This document shows, piece after piece, positions 31,846 to 41,170 of a stretch of DNA of 53,831 nt. Below the pieces are notes generated by a model. It was not told the origin of the DNA. It did not search any database and saw nothing but the letters and a program-made list of their open reading frames with translations. The stretch covers positions 1 to 53,831 of the forward strand of contig JAURJQ010000025.1 of NCBI GenBank assembly GCA_030832185.1, in the 5' to 3' direction. The translations under genes and the position numbers were made by a program. Origin of the DNA: Chitinophagales bacterium. GTDB lineage: Bacteria; Bacteroidota; Bacteroidia; Chitinophagales; JADJOU01. Position 1 is the stretch's first letter. Each line of letters opens with the position of its first letter.

Positions 31846-33115
31846 TTGTTTATTTCTAAAGCGAAGTATAATTGCCCTTAGTGCCATATTGATTAGCCTG
31901 AGCACTCTTATGAGTCAAAGTAATAAGAAAAAGGAACTACAAAAAGAGTATAGTAATATTTTGAGAGAAATAACAACTATTCAGAAAAATATTGATAAAA
32001 CTAGCAAGGAGAGAAGCATAGGTGTTTATGAAATAGGCCTACTAAACAAAAAAATAGAGAAGCGCCATAAACTTATTGCAAATATAGAATCGCAGACAAA
32101 CGAAATAGAAGCTGAATTGAAAATTAAAACCACGGAAGTAGGCAATATTGGATCTGAAATATCTACGTTAAAAGAGGAATATACTAAGCTTATCTTATGG
32201 CTAAATAAGAATCATAGTAGTGTTAATAAATTAGCCTTTGTCATGGAAGCACATAATTTTAAAGAAGCTTATCATAGAATTCAATACATTAAAAAATACA
32301 GCGATTATAGAGCTAGACAATCTAAGTATCTAACTAACCAGGTAAATAGGATTATGGGGAAAATAAATTCGCTAAATGAGGTAAAGAAGGAAAAAGTCAA
32401 TATCATCGAAATCAATAAAAGTCAACAGAAGGAATTGACCATAGAAAAAAACAATAGAGATCTTGTAGTAAAAAAATTGGATAAAGAACTGAATGATTTA
32501 AGAAAAAAAATTATCCGAAAAAACGAACAAGCGGAGGCAATTAATAGAAAAATTCGTAAAATAATAGACGACGAAGTCCGAAAGGAACAGGAGCGAAGAG
32601 AAGGTGCTAGAGTAAGAGCTGCAAAGAGAGACGCGGCGGCAGGTATAACTGTGAAAAGAGAGCCTGAAGATTATTCCAAAACTCCTGAAGGCATTCTATC
32701 CAGCAGCTTTAAAGAGAGCAGAGGACAACTTCCTTGGCCAGTATCAAATGGAGAGGTTACTACTAGATTTGGTAGACAACCGCACCCCCTTGCGCCTGAC
32801 TTATTTATTGATAATAGCGGTGTTGATATTCGCACCTCATTTAACAATTCTGTTAAAGCTATCTATCGAGGAGAAGTAGTTAGAGTTTTTGAAATGCCTA
32901 CCTACCAGAACTGCGTAATGATTAAACATGGCGATTACTTCACCGTGTATTCTTATCTTAAATCCGTGAATGTTCGCGAAGGTATGATAATAAGCACCGG
33001 ACAGGTACTCGGTGCCTGTGGGTATGATGAGACCCATGGATACTCTTTAGTCAACCTACAAATATGGCATTATCAAAATAAGCAAAATCCTCAAAATTGG
33101 TTGTCAGGACGTTGA
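31835..33115 (+). CDS. EnvC-like murein hydrolase activator with degenerate LytM/M23 domain
   Basis: I choose the ATG at 31835, a good signal-peptide start; the frame extends 18 codons upstream. The 426-aa protein has a signal peptide, a long coiled coil (about residues 25-270) and a C-terminal LytM domain. That domain lacks the zinc ligands of active M23 peptidases. HxGxD is NSGVD (Asn327), YxHL is YSYL (Tyr374), and HLHFE is LVNLQ (Leu405, Asn407). Only the Asp (331) remains. EnvC of E. coli is similarly inactive and works by activating amidases at the division site. This protein is probably an amidase activator too. It is the last gene of the overlapping trio. Confidence 0.88.
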   Translation: MGFNCLFLKRSIIALSAILISLSTLMSQSNKKKELQKEYSNILREITTIQKNIDKTSKERSIGVYEIGLLNKKIEKRHKLIANIESQTNEIEAELKIKTTEVGNIGSEISTLKEEYTKLILWLNKNHSSVNKLAFVMEAHNFKEAYHRIQYIKKYSDYRARQSKYLTNQVNRIMGKINSLNEVKKEKVNIIEINKSQQKELTIEKNNRDLVVKKLDKELNDLRKKIIRKNEQAEAINRKIRKIIDDEVRKEQERREGARVRAAKRDAAAGITVKREPEDYSKTPEGILSSSFKESRGQLPWPVSNGEVTTRFGRQPHPLAPDLFIDNSGVDIRTSFNNSVKAIYRGEVVRVFEMPTYQNCVMIKHGDYFTVYSYLKSVNVREGMIISTGQVLGACGYDETHGYSLVNLQIWHYQNKQNPQNWLSGR

Positions 33116-33155
33116 TTTTAATTATTTTTAAATCCCTAAAACAAACTATTCAAGT

Positions 33156-33163
33156 TAATTTTG
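33156..33163 (+). promoter_or_regulatory. Possible -7 box upstream of the thioredoxin-fold gene
   Basis: TAATTTTG matches TAnnTTTG, 27 bp before the start codon. No TTG was seen at the right distance upstream, so this is a partial match. Confidence 0.3.
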
Positions 33164-33190
33164 TATATCTAATATAAACACTTTAAACCT

Positions 33191-34642
33191 ATGTATATGA
33201 ACCTTAAAGCATTCATCTTACTTGTTATTCTAACGAGTTTTTTTCAACTTAATGCGCAGGAAAAAACACCTATCACAATAAAATTAAAAACGAATATAGC
33301 TAACTCGCATTGTCTTTTGGCCAATCATTTTGGTAGTCAAAAATACAAGGTAGACTCGATTCCACTCGATGGAAAAGGTGCGGGTATATTCAAGGATAAA
33401 AAAGGAACCATCAAAGGAGGTATATACATGTTTGTCTTCCCTACATTCGGAAATCAATATGTAGAGATCATTCTCTCTGGTAAAGAAAAAAACATAGAAC
33501 TGACTATAGACAGTACAGATTTTTCAAAAGTTACTTTTAAGGGTAGCGAAGAAAACGACTTATTTTATTCCGACGTGAGATATCTCGGGCCGTATCAGCG
33601 AGAAGTGACCAAACTCTCCGAAGAATATAAGACTACAAAAGACTCCATAAGAAAAAAAGAACTGGAAACTAAGCTTATAGCTAAGGAAAAAGAACTATTA
33701 GATAGACGCCTTCAAGTCATCAATACGAAAGGCCATACCTTCTATAGTAAGATCCTGAATCTAATGCGCGATATTGATGTGCCAGAGGCTCCGAAAAAAG
33801 CAGATGGTAGCTCAGATCCAGATTTTAAATATTATTATTTCAAGAACCATTATTGGGACTATACCGATTTCAATGATGATAGATTGCTCTACACGCCTAT
33901 TTTTGAGAATAAATTTAAATACTACTTTGATAAATTAGTAATTAAGCATCCAGATACGCTTAAAAAAGAAGTCAATTATGTTATTAGTAAAATCAAAGAT
34001 AACAACTCTGATATGATGCGTTTCTGCTTACCTACACTTCTCAACGACTATGCCAATAGTAAAATCATGGGGCAAGATGCCCTGTATGTGCATATTGTGA
34101 AAAGTTTTTATGCTACAGGAAAAGCGCCTTGGACGGACTCTGCTACTATACAAAAAATGATCAATGACGCCGAAGACTTGGACCCTGTACTTATCGGAAA
34201 AACCGCTCCCAACTTTGGAGTGTTTGATACTACATGGGTCAACTACGCTCGCCTCTATGACCAGACTAAGAAAAAATATAAACTACTCGCTTTCTGGAGT
34301 GCTGATTGTGGACATTGTAAAAAGGAAATTCCATTATTAGACTCTATTTATCCGAGTTTACTTAAAAATGACTGTGACGTATTCTCGGTGAGTACAGTTT
34401 CCGAAGATGGTAAAGGTGAGAATAAAGCCCAGCTGCTAAATTTTTTGAGAGATAAAAAGTTCAAGTTTAAAACCTATGGTGATCCTGACTATAAAATGAA
34501 TCCATTATTTAAAGTGCTCTATAAAATTAAAGGCACTCCTGAATATTTTCTTCTCGATGAAAAAAATGTCATCATAGCTAAAAAACTAGGCCCAGAGCAA
34601 GTATTAGATTTTCTCATAAATTATCGTAAAAACAATAAATAA
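33191..34642 (+). CDS. Exported thioredoxin-fold protein (TlpA/DUF5106-like)
   Basis: This 483-aa protein has a signal peptide ending LNAQ. Residues about 25-130 look like the DUF4369-type N-terminal domain common in Bacteroidota thiol proteins. An alpha-helical middle (DUF5106-like) follows, then a thioredoxin domain from about residue 335. That domain has APNFGVFD, the redox motif CGHC in FWSADCGHCKKEIP, and the cis-Pro segment KGTPEYFLLD. It is probably a periplasmic thiol-disulfide reductase. A second in-frame ATG two codons downstream could be the real start. It is followed by mscL after 35 bp. Confidence 0.85.
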   Translation: MYMNLKAFILLVILTSFFQLNAQEKTPITIKLKTNIANSHCLLANHFGSQKYKVDSIPLDGKGAGIFKDKKGTIKGGIYMFVFPTFGNQYVEIILSGKEKNIELTIDSTDFSKVTFKGSEENDLFYSDVRYLGPYQREVTKLSEEYKTTKDSIRKKELETKLIAKEKELLDRRLQVINTKGHTFYSKILNLMRDIDVPEAPKKADGSSDPDFKYYYFKNHYWDYTDFNDDRLLYTPIFENKFKYYFDKLVIKHPDTLKKEVNYVISKIKDNNSDMMRFCLPTLLNDYANSKIMGQDALYVHIVKSFYATGKAPWTDSATIQKMINDAEDLDPVLIGKTAPNFGVFDTTWVNYARLYDQTKKKYKLLAFWSADCGHCKKEIPLLDSIYPSLLKNDCDVFSVSTVSEDGKGENKAQLLNFLRDKKFKFKTYGDPDYKMNPLFKVLYKIKGTPEYFLLDEKNVIIAKKLGPEQVLDFLINYRKNNK

Positions 34643-34677
34643 GCCACTTTTGTTCTCTAAACATTAAACTAAAAACT

Positions 34678-35097
34678 ATGTTGAAAGAATTCAAAGAATT
34701 TGCATTAAAAGGAAACTTAGTCGATATAGCTATCGCCTTTGTCATGGGTGGTGCCTTCGGTAAAGTAGTTACTGTATTTGTAGAAAATATTTTTGCTCCT
34801 TTTACAGGCCTTTTAATAGGTGGCATTGATTTAGCTGATAAAAAAATCATCCTTAAAGAAGGTGTAGCAGAGATAAAAGACGCGGCTGGAGCTGTGACCA
34901 CTGATGCTTCGCCAGAACTAGCCGTAGAGTGGGGCAATTTCATTACTGCAAGTATTGACTTTATCGTAGTAGCATTCGTCATGTTCATGATTATCAAAGC
35001 TATGAATAAAATGAAAAAAGCGGAAGCAACTGCTCCTGCAGGACCAACTACAGAATCACTACTTTGTGTTATACTTAATGAAATAAAGAAAAAATAA
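34678..35097 (+). CDS. mscL: Large-conductance mechanosensitive channel MscL
   Basis: A 139-aa inner-membrane channel that opens under membrane tension to release solutes. The N-terminal helix (LKEFKEFALKGNLVDIAIAF) leads into the glycine-rich TM1 (VMGGAFGKVV). TM2 (about residues 95-118, FIVVAFVMFMIIKAM) and a charged C-terminal helix follow. Length is standard. A perfect terminator follows. Confidence 0.97.
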   Translation: MLKEFKEFALKGNLVDIAIAFVMGGAFGKVVTVFVENIFAPFTGLLIGGIDLADKKIILKEGVAEIKDAAGAVTTDASPELAVEWGNFITASIDFIVVAFVMFMIIKAMNKMKKAEATAPAGPTTESLLCVILNEIKKK

Positions 35098-35132
35098 TAT
35101 TTCTTTTAATGTCTAATAAATTTGGTCAATTG

Positions 35133-35170
35133 ATATTAAAAAGACCTGCCAAGGCAGGTCTTTTTAATAT
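35133..35170. terminator. Bidirectional terminator between mscL and htpG
   Basis: A perfect 18-bp inverted repeat (core AAAAAGACCTGCC / GGCAGGTCTTTTT) has a 2-nt AA spacer at the centre. The A and T ends let it work on both strands. It lies 35 bp after the mscL stop. The htpG stop is about 190 bp further on. Confidence 0.93.
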
Positions 35171-35360
35171 ATATATGGTAGATTCTATTTATTCACTAGT
35201 ATCAACATATATCATGACATGAAAATTAACGACTCGCCAGCTGAAACTCCCATGTGGTATAGAACGTAAATGTAGGCTTTAACTTAATAAATAAAGTTTT
35301 CTGCAGCCTGCATTTCAATTCAATAAAGTATAGAACTTCTATGACGTGAAGGGTAATTCA

Positions 35361-37244
35361 TTAAATCTTCTCAAAACTCTTCTGTATATAATCATTTAAC
35401 TCCGCGCCTTTTAATAAGCCTTGAGAAAGACGAGCAATATCAAACGCATTCTGAATCATATCCTTTTGCTTAGATCCATCTTTTTCCTCCAGTATTTTGG
35501 TAGATATAGGATGATTCTCATTCACTATCAGATCATAAGAGTCTGGAAATCCTCCCATAGCCATAAATCCTCCACCACCGGTAGCTTGCATATCTTTCAT
35601 TCGGCGCATAAATTCGCTTTGAGTTATCAGAAATGGAGCCGCCTCTGAATCCAAGGCTTGAAGTTGAAGATGGAAAGTCGCTTTAGGTATAACTTCTTCA
35701 ATAGTAGTCTTCAGTGATTCCTTCTCTTTATCAGACAACTTAGATATTTGATTATCCTCCTTCTTGATCAACTGATCCACAGGAGCAGAGTCTACACGAG
35801 CAAAGGAGAAGTTCTCATTCTCTCCTTCGATTTTCTGTATCAAATGAGCCACAATAGGGCTATCCAAATGAATAATAGTATACCCTTTCGCCTCCGCAGC
35901 AGCAATGTAGCTGTATTCCTTTTCTTTATCCGAAGTATACAGTACGATTGTTTTTCCGTCTTTGTCTTTTTGGTTGTCTTTGATGAGTTCTTTCAGTTCG
36001 TCCCAAGTTTTGAATTCTCCCTTGGTATTAGGAAATAGGGCAAACTGCATCGCTTTTTCGTAAAATTTAGCTTCACTTAGCATACCATATTCTATGACTA
36101 TCTTGATATCATTCCACTTAGATTCGAAATCAGCTCTATTCTCTTTAAATAGAGATTGGAGTTTTTCACCTACTTTCTTAGTCACATACTCCGATATTTT
36201 CTTTACATTATTATCAGCCTGAAGGTAAGAACGCGACACATTCAATGGAATATCTGGTGAGTCGATAACTCCGCGTAGCATGGTCAAAAACTCTGGTACT
36301 ATCCCCTCGACATTGTCGGTAATGAATACCTGATTTTGGTAGAGTTGGATACGGTCCTTCTGAACCTGTAGATTTGGGGAAAGCTTAGGGAAGTATAATA
36401 TCCCGGTGAGGTTGAACGGAAAGTCCACGTTGAGGTGGATGTGAAAAAGGGGCTTTTCGAATTGGTAGGGATAGAGTTCATTGTAAAAAGTTTGATAGTC
36501 TTCGTCCTTTAAATCTGCTGGTTTTTTAGTCCAAGCAGGACTTGGGTTATTGATAATATTGTCCACTTCTACCTCCTCAGGTTTTGCGTCTTCTGCGGCA
36601 CCGTCTGGTAGAGGTAGATATTCTTTCTTCATGCCGAATTTGATAGGTATCGGCATAAACTTATTGTACTTATTGAGTAGGGTTTTAATTCTAGCTTCAT
36701 CGAGAAATTCCTCTGATTCAGCATTGATGTGAAGCACGATTTCGCTGCCTCTATCTGTTTTAGTATCCGGCGCAAGCGTGTATTCAGGACTTCCATCACA
36801 ACTCCACTTGACCGCAGGTGCATCTGTATGAGATTTCGTGATAATATCCACCTTATCCGCCACCATAAACGCTGAATAAAATCCAAGACCGAAATGACCG
36901 ATGATACCGCTGTCTTTAGAGTCTTTGTATTTATTGAGAAATTCTTCCGCACCAGAAAAAGCTACTTGATTAATATACTTCTCTACCTCTTCTGCACTCA
37001 TACCCAGTCCTTGGTCTATGACATGAAGGGTCTTGGCTTCTTTATCTATTTTAATTTCAATGATGGGATTGCCATATTCTGACTTAGATTCACCTTTGCT
37101 GACAAGGTGTCTTAATTTTAAAGTTGCATCCGTGGCATTGGATACTAACTCTCTTAAGAAAATCTCATGGTCAGAATAGAGAAATTTCTTAATCAGGGGG
37201 AATATGTTTTCGACGTCTACTTTAATTTTTCCTTTCGTACTCAT
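35361..37244 (-). CDS. htpG: Molecular chaperone HtpG (Hsp90)
   Basis: A 627-aa cytosolic dimeric ATP-dependent chaperone. The N-terminal GHKL ATPase domain has ELVSNATDA (Asn ligand for Mg2+), VIDQGLGMS and GHFGLGFYSAF. The middle domain includes FPFNLTGILYFPK, QNQVFITDNVEGIVPEFL and SPDIPLNVSRSYLQ. The C-terminal dimerisation domain is complete. The gene is single, with 240 bp upstream to the uvrB stop and no clear promoter box or heat-shock operator. Confidence 0.98.
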   Translation of the reverse strand: MSTKGKIKVDVENIFPLIKKFLYSDHEIFLRELVSNATDATLKLRHLVSKGESKSEYGNPIIEIKIDKEAKTLHVIDQGLGMSAEEVEKYINQVAFSGAEEFLNKYKDSKDSGIIGHFGLGFYSAFMVADKVDIITKSHTDAPAVKWSCDGSPEYTLAPDTKTDRGSEIVLHINAESEEFLDEARIKTLLNKYNKFMPIPIKFGMKKEYLPLPDGAAEDAKPEEVEVDNIINNPSPAWTKKPADLKDEDYQTFYNELYPYQFEKPLFHIHLNVDFPFNLTGILYFPKLSPNLQVQKDRIQLYQNQVFITDNVEGIVPEFLTMLRGVIDSPDIPLNVSRSYLQADNNVKKISEYVTKKVGEKLQSLFKENRADFESKWNDIKIVIEYGMLSEAKFYEKAMQFALFPNTKGEFKTWDELKELIKDNQKDKDGKTIVLYTSDKEKEYSYIAAAEAKGYTIIHLDSPIVAHLIQKIEGENENFSFARVDSAPVDQLIKKEDNQISKLSDKEKESLKTTIEEVIPKATFHLQLQALDSEAAPFLITQSEFMRRMKDMQATGGGGFMAMGGFPDSYDLIVNENHPISTKILEEKDGSKQKDMIQNAFDIARLSQGLLKGAELNDYIQKSFEKI

Positions 37245-37484
37245 TCTTATAAGTTTTAAATTTTTAAGTGTTTTCTTTTAGATAGGGCAAATGGAATGCC
37301 AAGGGGAAATTTCTGACAAAATGACAAGGAAGTTTATTTGCCGGTTAGTTGTAAAGCAAAGTTTAATAAATGAACACTAAGGATACTTTAGAAAAAAACT
37401 TCGCTCTATAGTAAGACCTATGGGGAACTTTGTGAATAGACATTGTATACCAATTCAACCATCAATATACTTGACAAATAAGAG

Positions 37485-39509
37485 TTAACTCTTTAGCTTC
37501 TCCAGCTTCGTCTGATAATAATACATCTGATCTCGATACAGAGCGGCCTCTGCGAAATGGGTCTGACGTGCCGCTTTTTGCATTTTATCTCTAGCCGCTT
37601 TGACTTTGCGTTCGAGTTCTTCTTTGCTCAAGTATTCTTCTTCACCTTCCTCTGCCACCATAGCTGTAGGCATGGCATCTATCTCTTCATATTCACGTAT
37701 ATTGAGTACAGAGGTTTGTTTGAATATCTCTTCGTTTGACTTCAGTATGGTTTTAGGCACCATATTGTGCTCTAGATTATACTTGATTTGAATATCTCTT
37801 CGTCTTTCCGTTTCATCTATAGTCCGCTGCATAGAGTTAGTGATTTTTTCGGCATAAAAAATGACCAGTCCATTGGAATTTCTGGCCGCTCTACCTGCTG
37901 TCTGTGTCAAGGATCGTTCATTTCTTAAAAAGCCCTCTTTATCGGCATCGAGTATAGCTACGAGAGAAACCTCTGGTAAATCCAGACCCTCTCTCAAAAG
38001 ATTGACTCCAACGAGCACATCAAATTTTCCCATGCGCAATTCACGCAAAATCTCTACCCTGTCCAAGGTGTCCACCTCACTGTGAATATATCTGGATTTC
38101 ACCCCTGCATTATAGAAATATTCTGTCAGTTCCTCTGCCATACGTTTGGTTAAAGTAGTGACCAAGACACGTTCATTTTTCTTCACGCGTAAATCGATTT
38201 CATGCATCAAATCATCTATTTGATTCAGAATAGGACGCACACTTATCGGCGGATCTAAAAGGCCTGTAGGACGCACGATTTGCTCAACAATGACACCTTC
38301 TGTTTTTTCTAACTCTAATTTCCCTGGAGTGGCACTCACATATATCCGTGGAACTTGGAAAGATTCAAATTCATAGAACTGTAAAGGTCGATTATCCATA
38401 GCTGATGGCAAGCGAAATCCATACTCTACTAGATTCGTTTTACGCGCTCTATCACCAGCATACATGCCATGAAGCTGGGGTATGGTCACATGTGATTCAT
38501 CTAGTATTATTAAAAAATCTTCAGAGAAATAATCAATAAGACAATAGGGTCTATCGCCGGGATTTCGGTTATCCAGGTAGCGAGAATAGTTTTCTATCCC
38601 GCTACAATAGCCCAGTTCGCGCATCATTTCGATATCAAAATTGACTCGCTCCGTGAGTCGTGCTGCCTCTATATGCTTACCTATAGATTTGAAATATTCC
38701 ACTTGCTTGACCAGATCATCTTGTATTTTATGAATACTTTCTATCAATAAATCCTTTGGCGTCACATACATATTCGCAGGGAATATGGCTAGCTGGGTCT
38801 TTGACTCTATTTTACGATTGGTTACAGGATTGAAACTCTCGATAGCCTCTATCTCATCATCATAAAATTCTACGCGCCAGCCCATATCAATGTAGGGAAG
38901 AAAGACTTCGACCACATCACCTATCACTCTAAAATTTCCGCGACAGAGCTCTCCTGTAGTTCGAGAATAGAGTGCATCGACTAGTTTGGTCAAGAAAAAA
39001 TTTCTAGTCATTTTCTGACCTACAGCGATCTGTATCACACCTTTCTTGTACTCATATGGATTTCCCATACCATAGATACAGGACACAGAGGCTACAACCA
39101 ATATGTCACTCCGCCCTGATAACAGCGAGGAGGTAGCAGACAATCTCAATTTTTCTATCTCTTGATTGATAGATAGATCTTTCTCTATATAGGTATCTGA
39201 GCTAGGCAGGTAGGCCTCGGGCTGATAGTAATCGTAATAGGAGACAAAATATTCAACGGCATTCTCCGGAAAAAACTGCTTGAACTCTCCATAGAGCTGC
39301 GAGACCAGTGTTTTATTGTGTGTGATAACCAAGGTAGGCTTTTGTATCTTCTCTATGACATTGGCCATCGTGAAGGTCTTACCCGAACCAGTGACCCCAA
39401 GCAGAACCTGATGATTGAGCCCATTCTCAAGTCCTTCTATGAGTTCTTTGATAGCCTGAGGCTGATCACCAGCAGGCCTGTAGGGAGATTCAAGTTTAAA
39501 TTTTTTCAT
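37485..39509 (-). CDS. uvrB: Excinuclease ABC subunit UvrB
   Basis: This 674-aa helicase-like protein verifies DNA lesions and recruits UvrC in nucleotide excision repair. Walker A is LLGVTGSGKTF (residues about 37-47). The beta-hairpin region is YVSYYDYYQPEAYLPSSD-like, with ILDESHVTIPQLHGMY and DADKEGFLRNERSLTQTAGRAARN further on. The C-terminal UVR domain that binds UvrC ends the protein. It is transcribed toward htpG and diverges from sdaA across 199 bp. Confidence 0.98.
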   Translation of the reverse strand: MKKFKLESPYRPAGDQPQAIKELIEGLENGLNHQVLLGVTGSGKTFTMANVIEKIQKPTLVITHNKTLVSQLYGEFKQFFPENAVEYFVSYYDYYQPEAYLPSSDTYIEKDLSINQEIEKLRLSATSSLLSGRSDILVVASVSCIYGMGNPYEYKKGVIQIAVGQKMTRNFFLTKLVDALYSRTTGELCRGNFRVIGDVVEVFLPYIDMGWRVEFYDDEIEAIESFNPVTNRKIESKTQLAIFPANMYVTPKDLLIESIHKIQDDLVKQVEYFKSIGKHIEAARLTERVNFDIEMMRELGYCSGIENYSRYLDNRNPGDRPYCLIDYFSEDFLIILDESHVTIPQLHGMYAGDRARKTNLVEYGFRLPSAMDNRPLQFYEFESFQVPRIYVSATPGKLELEKTEGVIVEQIVRPTGLLDPPISVRPILNQIDDLMHEIDLRVKKNERVLVTTLTKRMAEELTEYFYNAGVKSRYIHSEVDTLDRVEILRELRMGKFDVLVGVNLLREGLDLPEVSLVAILDADKEGFLRNERSLTQTAGRAARNSNGLVIFYAEKITNSMQRTIDETERRRDIQIKYNLEHNMVPKTILKSNEEIFKQTSVLNIREYEEIDAMPTAMVAEEGEEEYLSKEELERKVKAARDKMQKAARQTHFAEAALYRDQMYYYQTKLEKLKS

Positions 39510-39708
39510 AACTAGATTGGAGGGTGAAGATAATACATCTTTTGTATATCATCAGAATAGCAAAACCATGACAAGGTTTCAGGACTGGAGTCTCCACAAA
39601 TCAATAAAATAAATAATAAATCATTCCTCTTGCTCTCATTATCTATATTATAACATCCCTTCTATTCATTAAGGCAATTAAATGATTAATTTGGTTTAAA
39701 TTTGTCCA

Positions 39709-41124
39709 ATGGAATCCATCAGCGCATTTGATATAATAAAAGTAGGTATTGGACCCTCTAGTTCCCACACTATGGGGCCCTGGGAGGCGGCTCTCGCCTT
39801 CTGTCAGTCATTAAAAGCAGAAGGTCGTCTAGCCGATGTAGTCTCCCTACATGTAGATTTATATGGCTCCCTAGCCAAAACTGGTAAAGGGCATGGCACA
39901 GATTTCGCAGTGACACTCGGTCTCTGCGGCTATGACTATCGCACATTTGACACTACCAGCCTAGATAGTGTATTAGCAAAAATAGATACTGAGAAAAAAC
40001 TGAAGTTAGGAGGTGGCCATGAAATCCCCTTTGACAATGCTATCCAATTTCATTTTAACTATGCGCATCCTGAGCATCCGAACGGACTCTCCTTTGCCGC
40101 TCAGTTTTCAGATGGCGACACTTATAGAAAAACTTATTTTTCTCTGGGTGGAGGATTTATTAAAGAAGAGGGAATAGAAGTAGCAGCTGATTCTAAATCA
40201 AAGAGTAAGCTACCCTGCCATGATGGAGATACTATATTGCATAATTGTCAGAATCTCAATATAACGGTAAGTCAGCTAGTTATGCTCAATGAATCTACCT
40301 GGTATTCTGAAGATGAGATAAGACAGAAAGCACTCTATCTATGGAATGAAATGAAAGATGCTATCTGGCGTGGAAGTCAGCGCTCAGGTATTTTGCCAGG
40401 CATTCTAAAGGTAAAGCGCAGAGCACATGAAATATTTCTTAAACTAACTTCTGGTCAGAAAATAGAGAACATAGAGGAATGTATTTCATTTCTTCAGCAT
40501 TCGAAAAGAGATTTCAATATAGTCAATAAATGGGTCAGCGTATTTGCACTAGCCGTCAACGAAGAAAATGCCGCCTATGGTAGAATCATTACAGCGCCTA
40601 CGAATGGAGCCGCCGGAGTATTGCCGGCAGTGCTGATGTATGCCGTTTGTTTTCTTGATGATGTAGATGATAATAAAATTGTAGATTTTATCATCACGGC
40701 AGGAGAAATCGGCACGTTGTTTAAAAAATCTGCGACCATTAGTGCTGCTATGGGTGGATGTCAGGCAGAAATAGGTGTTTCCTCTGCGATGGCAGCAGCA
40801 GCCCTTACAGAAATTTTAGGAGGCAGCCCTGGTCAGGTATTGATGGCAGCAGAGATAGCTATGGAGCATCACCTCGGCATGACTTGTGATCCAATAGCTG
40901 GCCTCGTGCAGGTGCCCTGCATAGAGCGCAACACCATGGGCGCTATGAAAGCAATCACCGCATCGAATATAGCACTGGAAAGTGATCCGACGCAAGCAAA
41001 GGTCTCACTGGATAATGTGATAAAAACTATGTGGCAAACAGCCCAAGATATGAATACCAAATATAAAGAAACGTCCGAAGCAGGATTGGCTACCAATATA
41101 TCCGTGAACATTGCAGAATGTTAA
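39709..41124 (+). CDS. sdaA: L-serine ammonia-lyase, single-chain [4Fe-4S] type
   Basis: This 471-aa enzyme deaminates L-serine to pyruvate and ammonia. The N-terminal beta domain has GIGPSSSHTMGP. The catalytic alpha domain has APTNGAAGVLP, and Cys351, Cys393 and Cys404 (GGCQAE, GMTCDP, QVPCIE) bind the cluster. Their spacing is that of the type II enzymes. The last residue is Cys471. In the Legionella pneumophila enzyme a C-terminal Cys reaches into the active site as fourth cluster ligand, so the same 'tail-in-mouth' control is likely. It is followed by gldD after 46 bp. Confidence 0.97.
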   Translation: MESISAFDIIKVGIGPSSSHTMGPWEAALAFCQSLKAEGRLADVVSLHVDLYGSLAKTGKGHGTDFAVTLGLCGYDYRTFDTTSLDSVLAKIDTEKKLKLGGGHEIPFDNAIQFHFNYAHPEHPNGLSFAAQFSDGDTYRKTYFSLGGGFIKEEGIEVAADSKSKSKLPCHDGDTILHNCQNLNITVSQLVMLNESTWYSEDEIRQKALYLWNEMKDAIWRGSQRSGILPGILKVKRRAHEIFLKLTSGQKIENIEECISFLQHSKRDFNIVNKWVSVFALAVNEENAAYGRIITAPTNGAAGVLPAVLMYAVCFLDDVDDNKIVDFIITAGEIGTLFKKSATISAAMGGCQAEIGVSSAMAAAALTEILGGSPGQVLMAAEIAMEHHLGMTCDPIAGLVQVPCIERNTMGAMKAITASNIALESDPTQAKVSLDNVIKTMWQTAQDMNTKYKETSEAGLATNISVNIAEC

Positions 41125-41170
41125 TTTTAGTTCTGAATGATAAGTTTTAAATTTTAAGTTTGTTGTTATT

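Noticed and set aside
34614-34997. Minus-strand 127-codon frame over mscL
   Set aside because: Antisense to a certain mscL gene; no start context or family match.
37478-37491. Palindrome AAGAGTTAACTCTT at the uvrB stop
   Set aside because: Short, AT-rich and overlapping the coding end; no T-run, so not a convincing terminator or operator.
39697-39704. TAAATTTG box directly before sdaA
   Set aside because: It would start transcription at or inside the ATG and has no TTG at the proper distance; a leaderless mRNA is possible but not supported.
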